Shown one piece after another: positions 11,346 through 23,704 of a stretch of 64,000 bases of DNA. The notes below the pieces were generated by a model. It worked only from the letters and a program-made list of their open reading frames with translations, was not told where the DNA came from and ran no database searches. The DNA comes from Eulemur rufifrons (lineage: Eukaryota; Chordata; Mammalia; Primates; Lemuridae), in the NCBI RefSeq assembly GCF_041146395.1, contig NC_091010.1:54022001-54086000 (forward strand), read 5' to 3'. The number at the start of each line of letters is the position of its first letter. The first letter of the stretch is position 1. A program made the position numbers and the translations under genes.

Positions 11346-12685
11346 ATCAATGTACGTAATGATGCTGAATCATTGGCAATAGCTCAGAGAGGCAGTGGTT
11401 CTCACTTAAACTTCCATTTGGGTTTGAAGTTTAGGGATTATTCTGAAATAAACTGATTTTTTGCCCATGGGAAGCCAGGGGCCCTGTTCAGATAAGCCTG
11501 AAAAAATTAGAATGGTTGCTTTTCTCTCTCAGGAGAATGAGACATTGAGGAATAGCTGCCTGCTGCATGCAGGATTCACAGCCATGAGCTTCCTTGTTCA
11601 GAACTTGATAGAGATCATTCCTACCCTCTGTCAGGTGTAGCATCTGTGCTACAAAGAATCACAGGAGTACATGCAAGAAATATAAAGTGTATCAAGCTCA
11701 GAATAAAGGAGCAAAGGTTTTAACTTGCCTTGAAATAAATGATGGAATGGAGCACTGGGGTGCAGTTTGGCGTGGGTCGGTTGGTTGGTTGGTTGTTTTC
11801 AACTGTAGGGGAAACGGAGATGCAAGACAGCTCTTTCCCAGGCCTGGACCTGTGTCTGTAGACAGGCTTGATGTCACCACGAATTCTCCGGCATCCCATC
11901 ACTCACCTAGGAAGCAGGTCATTTACCCTTTCATTGTGTCCTGTAAGCCTGAGCACGGGTGTTCATATCTGAATTGCTCTGGAGTCCAAGAGACATGCAC
12001 TCAGTCATAGAAATGCCTGCCACCTGCATGTGTAACCCAAGTTCTTCTCCATGCAAGGGCCTTTAGGGGTCCAGCTTTGTCCCAGTCAGAGATCAGGGTC
12101 ACCTACACGCCTCTGACTGGCTGTAAGAACAATTGGTTCTCCCCAGCAGGTAGTATTCATAGGGCTGACTCAACAACCTCTCAGAGTGGCTCCAGGTTTT
12201 GCCTGAGTACTCCCTGTTGACTGGGAAGTGCTAGTTTTCCCAATGCGTTGACCCTCAAACTTTGGATACTCCTATTTGGATTGCTAAGAGCTGTATGTCT
12301 CTTCTTCCTTCAACTTGGTTCTCTGAACCCAGGCACCTTACCATCTGTTATTTATACTCTCTTGGGATTGGGTGAAATGTAGTGTTTCTCTTGCACTTAC
12401 TAGTTTTACCAGAGATTAGCCCCATCACTGGAAGCCACACAACTTCCAGAAAACTACCTGGAGCCTCCAATACTGCCCTGATCTGACAGGCCATCAGCTT
12501 CACCAGCAGAGTCTCTAAACTGGTGCCCACAGAGCCATCTGCTGTAACTCACCAAAGAGTTTAATGTGGAGGTGATGTCTGGTCCCACAGAACATGAAGC
12601 TACCAGACAGGATAGGCAGCCGAGAGTCATAGATCCAGGTGCTGTTCTCAGGTCGCATGCCTTCATGGCTTTTGCTCTTTCTGTC
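11346..12685. other. Unique sequence; (GGTT)n run, no gene seen
   Basis: Contains a short (GGTT)4-5 run near 11778. Frames up to 107 codons overlap on both strands and match nothing. No named repeat recognised. Confidence 0.4.
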
Positions 12686-12689
12686 CCTC

Positions 12690-12890
12690 AATACATGACT
12701 GGTCTTAGAACAGTTAATTAACTTCTCTGAGGCTTAATTTCACAATTTGTTAAATAGAAATAATAACAGCCCCACTCAGCGAGGATCACACCCAATACAT
12801 TACTTATTTGGGCACATAACAGTCTTTCAGTAAACAATCGCTCTTATCATTATTGTCATGATTAATAGAACATGTGAAAATCCTGGAATA
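12690..12890 (+). repeat. MIR SINE, plus strand
   Basis: 'cagttaattaacttctctgagg', 'cacaatttgttaaatagaaat', 'aataacagccccactcagcg' and 'cataacagtctttcagtaaac' are the forward MIR core and 3' part. Confidence 0.7.
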
Positions 12891-13079
12891 TAATAGTTGC
12901 CAAACAAGCATTTGTGGAATACTGCTGGTTGTTTCAAGGCCTTTTTCTTTATCTCCTTGCAAATTTATAAGAAAGCAGGTGTCCATCAATCTTTTCACCT
13001 ACTCCTACCTTTATTGTATCATGTAATTATCCCTGTGGTTATCACAGGGTCTCAGAGGGCACCACAGGATAATGTCAAT

Positions 13080-13270
13080 AATGATGTGTGAGCATTTGTG
13101 TGGCACCAAAACTGTTCACATTCCTTGTTGATTACACCCTTCAATAGCCAAGTAGGGCATCTAAACAAGTGTTATCCCCATTGCTTAGATGAGGTCACTA
13201 AAGAGCATCTAACCAGCTAAGTGTCAGAAAAGGGACCAAAGTCCAGAATTTGTGATTTCTCATACTAAGT
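13080..13270 (-). repeat. MIR SINE, minus strand
   Basis: 'gagcatttgtgtggcacc', 'ttatccccattgcttagatg', 'accagctaagtgtcagaa' and 'gggaccaaagtccagaa' follow reverse MIR order. Confidence 0.65.
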
Positions 13271-13274
13271 TTTG

Positions 13275-15495
13275 ATTCCATACTGCAGGCTGAGTCTATT
13301 ACATGCTCCAAATCCCGAAAAGTGAAGCAGGTGGTCAAAAGCAACTGTAACCCCTCTCTTCTGTTGTCTGTCTATATTGAGCAAAGTCATTCTGCAGTGC
13401 ATTACACATCGACTACTAGTGCACTCCACCCTATGTAGGGGACAGTGCTGACTCTGGAGCACCCTCTCTATCTATAGAGCTCCTGTGGTCTCATTGGAGG
13501 GACAAGCATAACTGCCATGATGAAAACAGCATCAGGCCAGGTGAATCTTGTAGCCATAATGTAAAGGAAGGATCATTAGAAGATGTATTAGGGTCTGAGT
13601 CCATGTGGATTGGGTGCTTGATTTTATGTAATTCATTTGTCTTCCTTGAGTTTAAAGTTACCGACAAAAGGGTTTTTTGGTTATTCTTCTCCTAGAAAAG
13701 AACTAGAAATGGGTCAAGCAAAAATAACACTTGGACAAACAAAGATAATAGAATTGTCTGCTTAAGACCTGCTTCAGGTTAGGAGAAAAGATTTCCATCA
13801 CATGCATACACACACACACACACAAACACACACAGAACAAGTACCAGCACAATCAAGCTAGAAGCAAAAAGCAAAAGGCATTACATTATTTTTTAAATCT
13901 CTCTGGGCCTAGAATGCATCTTTTTACTTTCTGCGACAACATCCCAGGAGCTACCATTTGGTCTGTTAAGGTGCCTTGATTTCCTGATGACCATCTGTAT
14001 GTCTGTAACATCTTGTAGATCAGAAAGAATAAACCTCTGTGGAAATGTGGTTAAGACATTACAAGATGGAAACCCATTAGAGAAAGCCAACCCCCATAAA
14101 AGGGAATAAAACTTGAGAAGAATTGTTGAAAGCCACCTACATCACTGGATAGCTTCACAAAGTACCTTGTTGCACACAAAAGAGAGATGTTTGTAACACA
14201 AGAGCTCCTGAAATTGGAAAGTTCTAAATATATTCACAGCTGTCTCCCCTCAGGGTGGAGGTGTTACACCGGAGCCAGTTTAGGAGTCTCATTTCAACTG
14301 AAAGCTTTTACCCAATCTGAAATGCACTGAGATTCCATCAGGTAGAATCCATTGAGCGAAATTGCTTCCTGCAATGATATATGATTCATTCATTCACATC
14401 TCTGAGCTATTTAGAGGAAATTATCCATGGATTGTATCATTAGTTTAAAAGCCACTGCACTTGTTTTTCTGTCTGCATAATTTTAAGCCACGTAGGATCA
14501 TTAGTTGGGAAAACATATTTGGAAAAGGTATATAACTAGTTCTCTCACTGGAACAATATGATTTATGTTGGAGAAACACAGCGTTGGAAATTAAACTGTA
14601 ATGCATAAGTCATCCTTAGGAATGACACCTGAGCCTCTTCTCTCCCTTGCCATACCCAAGTGAAACCCAGAACAGGAATTCACAGATAGAAAGATGTCCA
14701 GAAAGTACAAGGATATTTCTAGCAGGTACAGAACACTACTGTGAAGACATCCCCTTAACAGCTGCAAAATTATTGTGATAATAAAATATGTCTCTGTTGA
14801 CTCGCACAGCAAAAAAACCCAAGACATTCTAGAGCTTCATTGTTCTAGTTGCCATTATTCTATTGGACCATCAGTGGCCCTAGCTTTCTTTCTAGGTTTG
14901 GTGGACTGTCAGTGTCTGGCTGCTGACAGCTTCCTTGACCTTGTATTAGGAGGCAGATATGCAGATTATACCTTGCCCAGATTGCTGATGATGCTGTCTT
15001 ATTTTGAGTCTTGTCCTTGACTTTTAGATTACCTCCTCCTCTCTCCTATATATGAGAATAAAATTCTATGTGGGATAAAATTCAATGTGAGATCCATAAA
15101 TGTGATGTTGTGGTTATACCACCTAGAAACATCAGAACAAAGGTGTGCTCAGAATCTTACCTTTTGTTCTTATTGTATTTCTTACTACCCAGCACCCCCT
15201 GAGCCATTCTAGTCTTTCTTGAGGATAGAATATAGCCTGAAGTATCTCCATGTACTACTTAAACAGAGCTGGAAAAGTCAAGGGTGAGTGAAGCCAACAA
15301 TTTTAATAGAAGGAAAAGATTATGGCTGGCTTGGCCATTCTTTGGGCTGCCCTCAGGACTTTGATTCTACGGCTTTCATACATTAGGAGTTACAGAAAGA
15401 TCCAATTACAGTGATCCTCAGGAAATCTTGGCATCTGTTCCGTAACTTTCCCCTGATTCACCTGTGATAGAAAGGGCTGGGAGTTCAATCTCAAC
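13275..15495. other. Mostly unique sequence with a (CA)n run, no gene seen
   Basis: A (CA)n microsatellite lies at 13806-13833. Otherwise I see only AT-leaning unique sequence with short frames (at most 81 codons). No recognisable exon or repeat. Confidence 0.4.
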
Positions 15496-15499
15496 TTTG

Positions 15500-15690
15500 T
15501 CAACTTAAAACAGTTTTGTGATTTTGAGCAAATCATTCTATTGCTCTGAGCTTTATAATCTTCACATGTAAATTTGAAGACGTAAAAACTAACTAATAGA
15601 ATTTTGAGAGCTAAATGAGATAATGTGGGCAAAGCACTTAGCCTCCTAGTGCCTAGTTTATATTAGGCAAGTAAAGAGTTGCCATTTAGT
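15500..15690 (+). repeat. MIR SINE, plus strand
   Basis: 'tgtgattttgagcaaatca', 'tattgctctgagctttataatc', 'gctaaatgagataatgtggg' and 'caaagcacttagcctcctagtg' are forward MIR core and 3' sequence. Confidence 0.75.
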
Positions 15691-16024
15691 ATTATATTTC
15701 TTCCTGAGGACTTAATAATTCATTTTTAAAAGCAATTTCTCTCTCCAATGTACAAATAAAGGAGAAAAAGTATTCTCAAAATCCTAATTCATATGATTAC
15801 ATGATAATCAAAGCTTTTTCAGACAGCCCACTCTTCCCAAACTACCCATTTATAGGAGGTAAACCAATGTGACCCAGTCGCATAGCAGTGGTGGGATCTG
15901 GTGGATCATCTACGGGGTTAGGATGGGCAAAATTTCAAGATGGGAATGAGGGTGCTGATTGCTGGAAATTTCAGAAAATAACTATGTGTACCTATTCCAA
16001 GATTTATAAATACCTACAATAATA

Positions 16025-16400
16025 TCTTTTAGAGGCCCAAAGTACAAACTAGGATCATGTATTGCATTTAGACATCACGTCTCTTAGGTCTCTTTGCTGT
16101 TAACAGGTCTCAGTCTTTCATTGTCTTCCATGACCTGGATACTTTTTAAGAGTACAAGCCAGTTACTTTAAAGACGGTCCCTTGTCTTAAGTCTTTCTGT
16201 GGTTCTGTCATGACTTTTGCATTTTTTACAAGAATCCCACCAAAGCAATGCCATGCTCTCTCAGTGCATTGTATCAGAAGGCACATGATATCCATGAACT
16301 CTGCAATGGGAGATGTTAACTTGATCATTTGACAAGGTGCCTGCCAGATTTCTACGTTGTAGAGTTAATTGATAACTACGTTGTACTTTTTTGAAGCTAT
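16025..16400 (+). repeat. Old dispersed repeat, probably an L1M-type segment (family unsure)
   Basis: 'tcatgtattgcatttagaca', 'catgtctctt'-like text, 'ttcattgtcttccatgacct', 'aagagtacaagccagttact' and 'tctcagtgcattgtatcagaag' form a string I recall as widely dispersed in mammalian genomes. I cannot name the family with confidence. Orientation is given as read. No coding frame. Confidence 0.4.
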
Positions 16401-16592
16401 GTCTCAGGAATTTTGGGTTCTGCATCATGAAAAGGCTTCCTGCTCAAGAGAAAAATTAGTGTTCCCTAATTCTCGAGAGATGGCTGATTGTCATAATTTC
16501 AAACAAAGAGTGAGGATTGATTAAATAACTTAAATAAATTAACATAAGAGTATGATTTGTCTCATTCCCTTGTTGTCAAAACCAATGGATAG

Positions 16593-16740
16593 ATGCTTAT
16601 CCTCATTTTATTTGACATCTTAGTGGCATTTGAGATTTTGATCCTTCCCCATGTGAAATACTCCCTTGCTTTGTTTTCAGTGGTGCCAATCTCTACTGTT
16701 TTTCTTCCTAAATGGCTGGCACGACATACTCCTCTATATG
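16593..16740 (+). repeat. L2 ORF2 fragment, plus strand
   Basis: 'gacatcttagtggcatttgaga' followed by 'gatccttccccatgtgaaatac' and a 'ggtgccaatctctactg' stretch corresponds to the L2 reverse-transcriptase region in coding orientation. Decayed. Confidence 0.5.
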
Positions 16741-16904
16741 TTTACATATATTTTTGGTTTTGTATGTATGTAATGATGTATAATAGTAAATGCATTTATA
16801 GATAAATTACCTTTTTGACAAAAAGAAGCAGCTTATTCTGGTTACATAATTTTAGGTAGACTTTTTCACTAAGTGACAGATTGAGACAATTTTCCTGTAC
16901 CTCT

Positions 16905-17035
16905 AAATATTCATATAAATAATTTTAATGGTGGCTTGGCATTCCATAATAGAAATGCACCGTGATTTACCTATCTCATTTGGGGATATTTAGGTTGTTT
17001 GTTTTTCAAAGAAATGCAGTGATGCTATAGCAGGG
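16905..17035 (-). repeat. L1M 3'-region fragment, minus strand
   Basis: 'cattccataatagaaatgcacc', 'tttacctatctcatttgggg' and 'atatttaggttgtttgttttt' are the reverse of L1 text shortly before its 3' UTR (AACAACCCAAATGTCC...ATGGAATAC). Confidence 0.5.
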
Positions 17036-17039
17036 GACA

Positions 17040-17735
17040 AAAAAACACAGTAACAATAGAAGAAAAGGATTTCCCCTTCTAACAAAATTAGTGCAGATGC
17101 ACATGCACAAACACACATTACTAGGTTTGGACATCTTTTGTCTGAAATCATGACTGGCCCAGAGAGGAGAGGTTGACTTGATAGGGGAAGTGAAAGGGGC
17201 TAGTCCTATGGATCATCGAGGGGAAATGGGCAGCTTGCTTTAGCAGGTGGGACAGAGACCCTCTTGGCTTTTCTCATCAATGTTCCCTTCTCTTTCCAGA
17301 CTGAGTCTGAAGAATAACCTGGCAACGTGTTTCCTGTTCTGCAATTTTGATCAACTTAGACACTGAATACCAATTTTATGATCACTTTATGTTTGAAATG
17401 AGCTATTTCTGAGAAACAGAGGAAAAAGTTAAAGTCATGGCCTCTCCTCATGTAGCTTATAGCAGATGTTTGAACACAGAATGTGATTCCCCTCAAGTGC
17501 AGGTACAGAGCAGAAGTTCTGTGAGACCAGCGTTGTTCAGAACAGTGGAGAAGCCTTTAGTTGGGAGGTGGGCTATGAAAATGGGAAGGATTTGGCCAGA
17601 TGAAGAGGAGTGGAGAGGAAATTTTCAAGGCAAGGAGAGCACAAGAGCAAAGTGTGGTCTGTGGAAAGAAGTCAGGCGCACAGGGAGCCCAGCCTGGCTG
17701 GGTCAAAGTACTCACATAGGTGCCTGCTCTAATTT
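17040..17735. other. Unique sequence; 131-codon frame not supported
   Basis: The frame at 17437-17832 runs on into L2 sequence and has no domain or homology signature that I recognise. Nothing else seen. Confidence 0.4.
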
Positions 17736-17739
17736 TCTG

Positions 17740-17900
17740 AACCCTTTTGTCACTTTTCTCTTTTTGCACTCTGACAGCTCTCAAATTGTATTATTTATAC
17801 TTTTCCTGTTTGTGTCCTATTTTATTAACTAGGCTGCAAACATTATAGAGGCATGGTGTCTCGTTCTGTATCACTAGAGTCTAAACCAATGCCCTTGAAA
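17740..17900 (+). repeat. L2 3' end, plus strand
   Basis: 'ttgtcctat'-type text, then 'attaactaggctgcaaacatta', 'gaggcatggtgtctcgttctg' and 'tatcactagagtctaaacc' track the L2 3' UTR (CCACTAGACTGTGAGCTCC...GGGCAGGG...TGTCTTGTTC...TATCCCTAGTGCCTA). Confidence 0.6.
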
Positions 17901-18499
17901 TGAAGGATTTCTAGAATTCGGCAGCAGGAGGCTTTAAAATCCTTTTATGAAGCCACTAATAGTTTTTCTCCTTTCCTGACTTAAAAGAAAAATAACTAAT
18001 TGCTCTGATGAAACTGGATGCATCCAAAATATGCCACACTTGTTTGAAATAAGTATACATTACAACTGACTGCCACCCAGTGCCAACTCCAGGACACACA
18101 TAGAACAGGGAGAGGAAGCAAGAAGACAGGGGTGGTATGAACTTTCCTTGGGCAGTGCCACCCCCAACCAAGCAGATGATGTAGGTTAGAGGACAAGTCA
18201 GTGGTCACTAGATTCAGGTGCACTTGGGGTCGTCCTTTTATTGTCTGCGGAGTAGACAAGAAACTTTCTTCAGAAATAGGCTCACACGACCATCTCATTA
18301 CGCTTGGAACAGGCATCCATTCTGTGAGGGACTCAGGAGTCTGGGGACCTTCTCTGTCCTCCACGCAAAATATTAATAGTCACTTCAAATACGTGCTTTT
18401 CAACAAATACATCTGAATCTTTCCCACTTTGATACTACTCCTACCTGGTGCACACTTCAAATGCAAGTTCAATATCTTTATTGGTGGAGGTCAGTATAT

Positions 18500-18695
18500 C
18501 ATCTATCCCTTTGGGGGCCATATGGTTTCTGTCACAACTGTGCAACTACACAACCACTCAGTTCTGCTGTTGTAGTGCGAAAGCAGCCACAGGCAATACA
18601 TAAGTGGATACATGTGTTCCATTAAACTTTATTCACCAAAACAGGTATACACTGGATTTGGCCTGAGCACAATAGTTTGCCGACCCCTTTGTTAG
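18500..18695 (-). mobile_element. hAT-Charlie-type non-autonomous transposon, minus strand
   Basis: 'tctgctgttgtagtgcgaaa', 'gcagccacaggcaatacata', 'gttccattaaactttattcacc', 'tggatttggcctgagcac' and terminal 'agtttgccgacccctttg' match a common mammalian hAT family whose inverted repeat reads CAGGGGTCGGCAAACT. The family number is not assigned. Confidence 0.65.
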
Positions 18696-18699
18696 ATAA

Positions 18700-19505
18700 C
18701 CCTGAAATAGAGTTTTACAGCCTGTAGAATGAAGGTGTTGAGACCTCCAAGACCCTTGAAAATCTGACCCTCTATGGTGCTGTGTGTCTCCCAACTTGCT
18801 AACGAGGCTGTGTCAGAGCTCATAGACAGCACAAAAGGCCAAAGCTCGCTAATGAACAAAACTCAAACAAGTAATATAATGGGTGTAAGCACTGAATTTT
18901 GACTACAAAAAATAAATGAGTTTCCAGTGTTCACTTATTGAAAAATCAGAAAATGCCACCTACCCCTACCCTCCCCATTTATGAAATTGAGCAGCTGAAG
19001 TATTTATGCCCATTACATGGGATGCCAGCTTTTGATTAATTGGCATGCCTAAAAGAAGCAAGGAAAAATAAATCCAACCTCTACTCAGAACATGTTAGCT
19101 CATAAACACAGAAATACAATTTATAAATCTTCTGGGGAGAGTCCCATTGGTCAGCCCATAATGGTCATGGGAAATTATTATTCCTGTCCAATAATTCAGT
19201 AAAATGGGCATGTTAATGGGTTTGAGAAAAATATGTTGGTGTTATACTAAAGGAAAGGCACTTTTTTGCCTTAGCTACATTTATAATCTCAAAATAGGCA
19301 ATCAATGCAATCTTCTCCCACTCAAATCTCTGAGCACCCATCTGGTTCTCTAAAAATATTCAATAACTAAATGGTTTGACACTTGAGACTGAAAATCTTC
19401 CTAGTAAAGCTGATCCGAGTTCTAAAGGCTCCCTTTTCCAGATCTAATCAAAGACTTTGGACTCTGCAGGTTCTACTGCTGGTGAAACATTTGTGCTGCC
19501 ACCAT
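18700..19505. other. Unique AT-rich sequence, possible conserved non-coding stretch
   Basis: No repeat signature. 18960-19220 has homeodomain-like ATTA motifs (TTTTGATTAATTGGCATG near 19031) and no frame. Its look is that of conserved non-coding DNA, but conservation cannot be judged from one sequence. Confidence 0.3.
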
Positions 19506-19509
19506 CAAT

Positions 19510-20010
19510 AAAGGTTTACATCCACCTGGTACGAGCCGGACACTGGGAGATTAGTGGTAAGTGAGACAAACAAGAGTCCTGCTCTGAGAGTTTACCCTCT
19601 AATGATACCAAATAAATCGTATAAAATTAATGCTGAGTTTATTGCAAATAATCATAAAGGCTAAGAGGATGATAAGGAAATGGGGTAGAGAATATCTGGG
19701 TGCTGTGGAAGGGAGGGTCTCTGAGAAGGCGGCATCATGAGGCTGTATGATGAGAATCCATGTTTGTGAAGATCTTGGGAAGTTCTTTCCAGGGATTGGC
19801 AGGTGCAAAGGCCCTGAGATGAGAATGAATATGGCATACAAAAGGAACTGGAGCATGGGGACATTGGGGAGGGCTGGCTAGAGGAGAGGCCAGGGGCCAG
19901 GCAAGAGCAAGATTGTGAGGACTTGTAGAGCATGGAGGTGTCTGCATTACCCACAGGCAGTGGGAAGCAGCAGAGAAGTTTTAAGCAAGATCCTGGCCTA
20001 ATCTGAAATC
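19510..20010 (-). repeat. L2 fragment, minus strand
   Basis: 'gagtcctgctctgagagttta', 'gggagggtctctgagaaggc', 'caggtgcaaaggccctgaga' and 'gaagttttaagcaagatcctgg' follow the L2 3' half in reverse, as in the copies at 45.0 and 46.1 kb. Confidence 0.75.
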
Positions 20011-20049
20011 ATGATCTTCACATTTTCACATAATTCCTGTGGTTTATGA

Positions 20050-20235
20050 GAATGACATTAAATACTAGATTTGAAAGGAACCTAAGAGATCCCTTAGCCC
20101 CAGATGCATCATTTTTAGGGATGAGAAATTAGAAACACAGAAAAGAGGATTTGCCCAAAATCCCCCATGAGGTTAAGAGAAGCAGCAGATTCAGGACTCA
20201 GACCTCTGGTCTGTTGGACTCTAGGGTCTCAGCAG
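20050..20235 (-). repeat. MIR-like/THER-type SINE, minus strand
   Basis: 'ttgaaaggaacctaagagatc', 'tttttagggatgagaaatta' and 'tctggtctgttggactctagg' follow the order of old tRNA-related mammalian SINEs in reverse. Diverged. Confidence 0.45.
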
Positions 20236-20378
20236 CTGCCGATCGCCACATAGCCCTCAATGCCGCATTGGTTACAGAGGAACGAGATTGAACGTATCCT
20301 GGACTGTCGACTAGCACATCTGTTGTATTTGGTTTTTCTTGTTTGTTTTGTTTTTTGGTTTTTTGGTTTTTTGTTTGT

Positions 20379-20693
20379 TTTTTTTTTTTTTTTTTGAGAC
20401 AGAGTCTCACTCTGTTCCCCAGGCTAGAGTGCCGTGGCGTCAGCCTAGCTCACAGCAACCTCAAATTCCTGGGCTCAAGCAATCCTCCTGCCTCAGCATC
20501 CCGAGTAGCTGGGACTACAAGCGTGAGCTACCATGCCTGGCTAATTTTTTCTATTTTATTTTCTAGTAGAGCCGGGGCGAGGGGGGGGTCTCACTCTTGC
20601 TCAGGCTGGTCTCGAACTCCTGAGCTCAAACGATCCACCTGCCTAGGCCCCCCAGAGTGCTAGGATTACAGGTGTGAACCATCGCACCCAGCC
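20379..20693 (-). mobile_element. Lemur-lineage Alu, minus strand
   Basis: Begins with a T run (poly-A tail reversed), then 'gagacagagtctcactctgttc', 'gtgccgtggcgtcagcctagc' and ends 'gaaccatcgcacccagcc'. It lacks the long TATATGGACA middle segment of the younger copies, so it is an older or deleted form. T-rich sequence with G interruptions upstream (20325-20378) is a decayed tail. A possible target repeat is CATCTGTT / CATGTCTGTT. Confidence 0.93.
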
Positions 20694-20699
20694 CATGTC

Positions 20700-22570
20700 T
20701 GTTCTAATCTTTCTCTTCTAGTGTCCTGTGCTCATGAAAACTCCAGAGTCTGTGCCTAAGATATCATTCCCTAAGAAGCCAGTACCGGAGGCGCTGGTGG
20801 GGTTCCCTACAGAAAGGGGAAAGTGGTCCCTTCTCAATTCCGTGCAGCATTTGTTCTCCTAGGTCCCAAGGGGAAACCGCTTGGGCCTGGAATCTCCCAG
20901 AGCTCCCATTGCAGCAGTTCCCTCACTGTCTCCCCTGACCCTCGCTCCGCCAGGACAAAAACTAGACCAGAGATTTGGTGGGGGTATGGGGGGCTTTCCT
21001 TTCCCTCTGCCACCTACTCTCTCTCTCTCTCTCTCCCATGTCTCCTGAATCAGCCCACAAATCTTTTTGCCAAAAACTAATAACAACAGAACAAAAGCCA
21101 TGCATTTCAATTCATGCAATGTAATTCATTCAAATTCAAGTCCGCTCTTACCCCAGCCAGGCCTCCCTGCTAACTGAGAGCGGAGGGCAGCAAGGTTGCC
21201 TGGACTGAAGTTGTACATCCTTCCACAAACACCGTGCCCCGCACCCCAAGCCTTCCCTGCTGAGGCTTTAACAAGTAAAAATTGGCTTCTTAGGAAAGTG
21301 TCATCTCTGCAAAGGGTAGCCTTGTATTACTCTGTGACTAGAGTCACGTCAGTAGTGCCCAGAGAATGGTGAGAGAGGAGATTTACTGCCTAAACGGCTT
21401 CTCGATATCTCATTGGCCTCAGCAGAGATACACATCCATAATTTAGAGGAAGTGATCAATCACTAGAAAATACATCCTGCCCATTAAAGTGAGCGTCGGC
21501 CTCCTGCCAGCCCATTTCGCTGAATTGGAGGGTCTGGGCCAAGGGCACCTGGGACAGCCTCTCTCTGCCATTTCACAGGGCACCGACAGGAATTTTGTCA
21601 TGGCCTCAGAAGGTCTCAGACCTGTAAAGGAGCTGGGTTTTGGAAAATAGATTCATATGGGGGCAATAGGAGGGGAAAAGTGGTCTATACTTCATCAGGT
21701 CTGGCTTAACGGGAGAAGCTCTCAACTATTCCTGCAGGTGATGGAGAAGCAAACTTGAAATGAGAGTTGGAGATCGAAGGCTGGGAGCCAAGCTGGGGAC
21801 ATAGAGATGTACAAGGAGCAACTGCTTGGCTATTCCACTTGCAGAATAAGAGGAAAGGGCAGCATAGAGAGTGAGGGGGACACAGGAGAGCAAGGGAAGG
21901 ACAGAAGCAACCAAAGAAGACAAAAGAGCTTAAATGTTTACTAATCAAGAGCAAAGGGAGAAAGAGGAAGTTGAAAGCCAGAATCATAATGTGCCTGCAA
22001 TCATCACTCAGCAGTCCAGCTACCTTGGCCCAAATCTAAGGTCATTCTCATTTTCAAATGCTCAGGAGCTCTAAGAGATACCTGTAACCTGTCTCCCGTA
22101 CGTTAGGAAAATAGAGAAGCCCAGACATTCCGTGTCACACTGGCTCGAGCACCCTCTGGTATTCCTGAGCACACGGAGGCCGCTCTGGGGCCACTAGGGC
22201 CTGATCCGCAGGTCCCATCTATGAGTCCCTGCTCTCTGGAGAAGAGGAAGGCTTTGGCCAATAGGAGCGACTGGGAGATATTCTGCTCCCCTGCTCCCAC
22301 CGAGGCATTGCTGAAAGGGCCTCTATGGACCTGAGTGAGAAGTAGCCCCCAGCCCAGTATTGCTCCTTTCACTCAGGGGTCTCATAACGGAAAGCATCCA
22401 CCCCTCCCCCAATGCAACCCACTTATAGAGACATCATTTATAACTGTATATAAGTGGGACATCCTCCCTTGTGTGTCTTCACATTTTAATTGGGATCAAG
22501 CCCTAAGAATGAATTCTTAAGGGTGGAACTTAAGGCAATAAACAGTCTTAGGAGTGAACTGGACCCCAGT
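20700..22570. other. Unique sequence with (CT)n run, no gene seen
   Basis: A (CT)10-type microsatellite sits at 21016-21037. Frames of up to 93 codons overlap on both strands. The region 20820-21000 is GC-rich but has few CpG. Nothing recognised. Confidence 0.4.
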
Positions 22571-22574
22571 GAAA

Positions 22575-22910
22575 TCACCGTTGAAGTGGCCCTTTAAGAC
22601 CCCAGAGGATCTGGCCTCTGCCCAGATCTCTGACTTATATCCTACTACTTGGGGCACTTATCTTCCCCTTCAGACATACCACCATGCCATCATACAGGGG
22701 GCCTTTTTGCACGCTCTTCCTTCTATCTAGAACTTTCTTCTGCAGCTCCACACATAGTTCCCCATCCAGCTCAGCCTTCACTGCTCAGCCTTCCTGCCTC
22801 CCCAGACGAGGTCGGGTCTCCCTCCTAGAGCACCACACACTCCTCCTCCACAGCACAGAGCCTCGTTCCTTCTTTGTCCCGAAGGCCCTCAGGTCGGAAC
22901 ACACTTGACG
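22575..22910 (+). repeat. L2 ORF2 3' part, plus strand
   Basis: 'ggcctctgcccagatctctga', 'tttttgcacgctcttccttct', 'ctcagccttcactgctcagcc' and 'ttcctgcctccccagacgag' track the C-terminal coding part of L2 in coding orientation. It faces the minus-strand L2 that follows. Confidence 0.7.
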
Positions 22911-22964
22911 GTTTCCACCCACCTAAACAGGACCAGGTATAATGGGAAGGGGGATAAGTAGGTC

Positions 22965-23700
22965 AGAGAGGCAAACTGGCCAGATGGTTCAGGCCCATGA
23001 AAGCTTCTTTCAGGATTTTATTCTAAGTGCGATCAGAAGGGTTTTAAGCAGTGGTGTGACATGATCCGTATTGATCTATACTTTAAATGATCACTCCAGC
23101 TACTGTGTTCAAATGGATTGAGGTAGAGGACAACTTCAGAAGCAGCTGGAAGGCTATTTTTGTACTAGGGATGTTTGGTGGAGGTGCAGAGGGGTAAATG
23201 GATTCAGCATAGGTTCCACACTGTACACTGATAGGTTAAATATGGTGCTGGAGGGAAAGAAAAGAACTAGTTTTTGGCTTGACTAGTAAGTGCAGCGTTG
23301 TTTATTGAGATTAAGAAGATTGGAAGGAGTAGGTCGAGGGGAGGGAGTCGATGTTGTGTTAAGTTAGATTTGATATGTCTTTTAGATATCCAAGTAGAAA
23401 TGTCAAAAAAAGCAATGGAATTGCTAGGAAAGGTCAGAGCTTAAAAATGATACTAGGCAATTATTGACTCACAGAGAGGTTTTCCAGAGTCAGAACTGCT
23501 GCTTGGATGCAACAGAGGCAAGGGCTGACATCAGCGACGTTTACCAGGGAGTGAACGTAAAGAACCACAGATCCTAAGTGGATGAGAAGGGAAAGAAGGA
23601 CCAGAGAGCAGTGAGAATAGGAGGAAAGTAACAGGGTAGAGGATTAAAGGTCACAATGAGGCTGTGTAATTGCTAAAGTGGGAGACCTAGAGCAGGTGAG
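22965..23700 (-). repeat. L2 ORF2 fragment, minus strand (long)
   Basis: 'aggattttattctaagtgcg', 'gggttttaagcagtggtgtgac', 'atgatcactccagctactgtg', 'ttagatatccaagtagaaatg' and 'tcacagagaggttttccaga' run through several hundred bases of the L2 reverse-transcriptase region read in reverse. One of the longest L2 pieces in the window. Confidence 0.85.
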
Positions 23701-23704
23701 ATGG

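Noticed and set aside
17437..17832. 131-codon plus-strand frame
   Set aside because: Its C-terminal third is translated from an L2 3' end and the rest has no homology that I recognise.
20343..20663. 106-codon frame with 'DLGS'-like Alu peptide text
   Set aside because: Translation of a minus-strand Alu. Similar Alu-derived frames occur at 33231-33521, 9055-9336 and 45925-46263.
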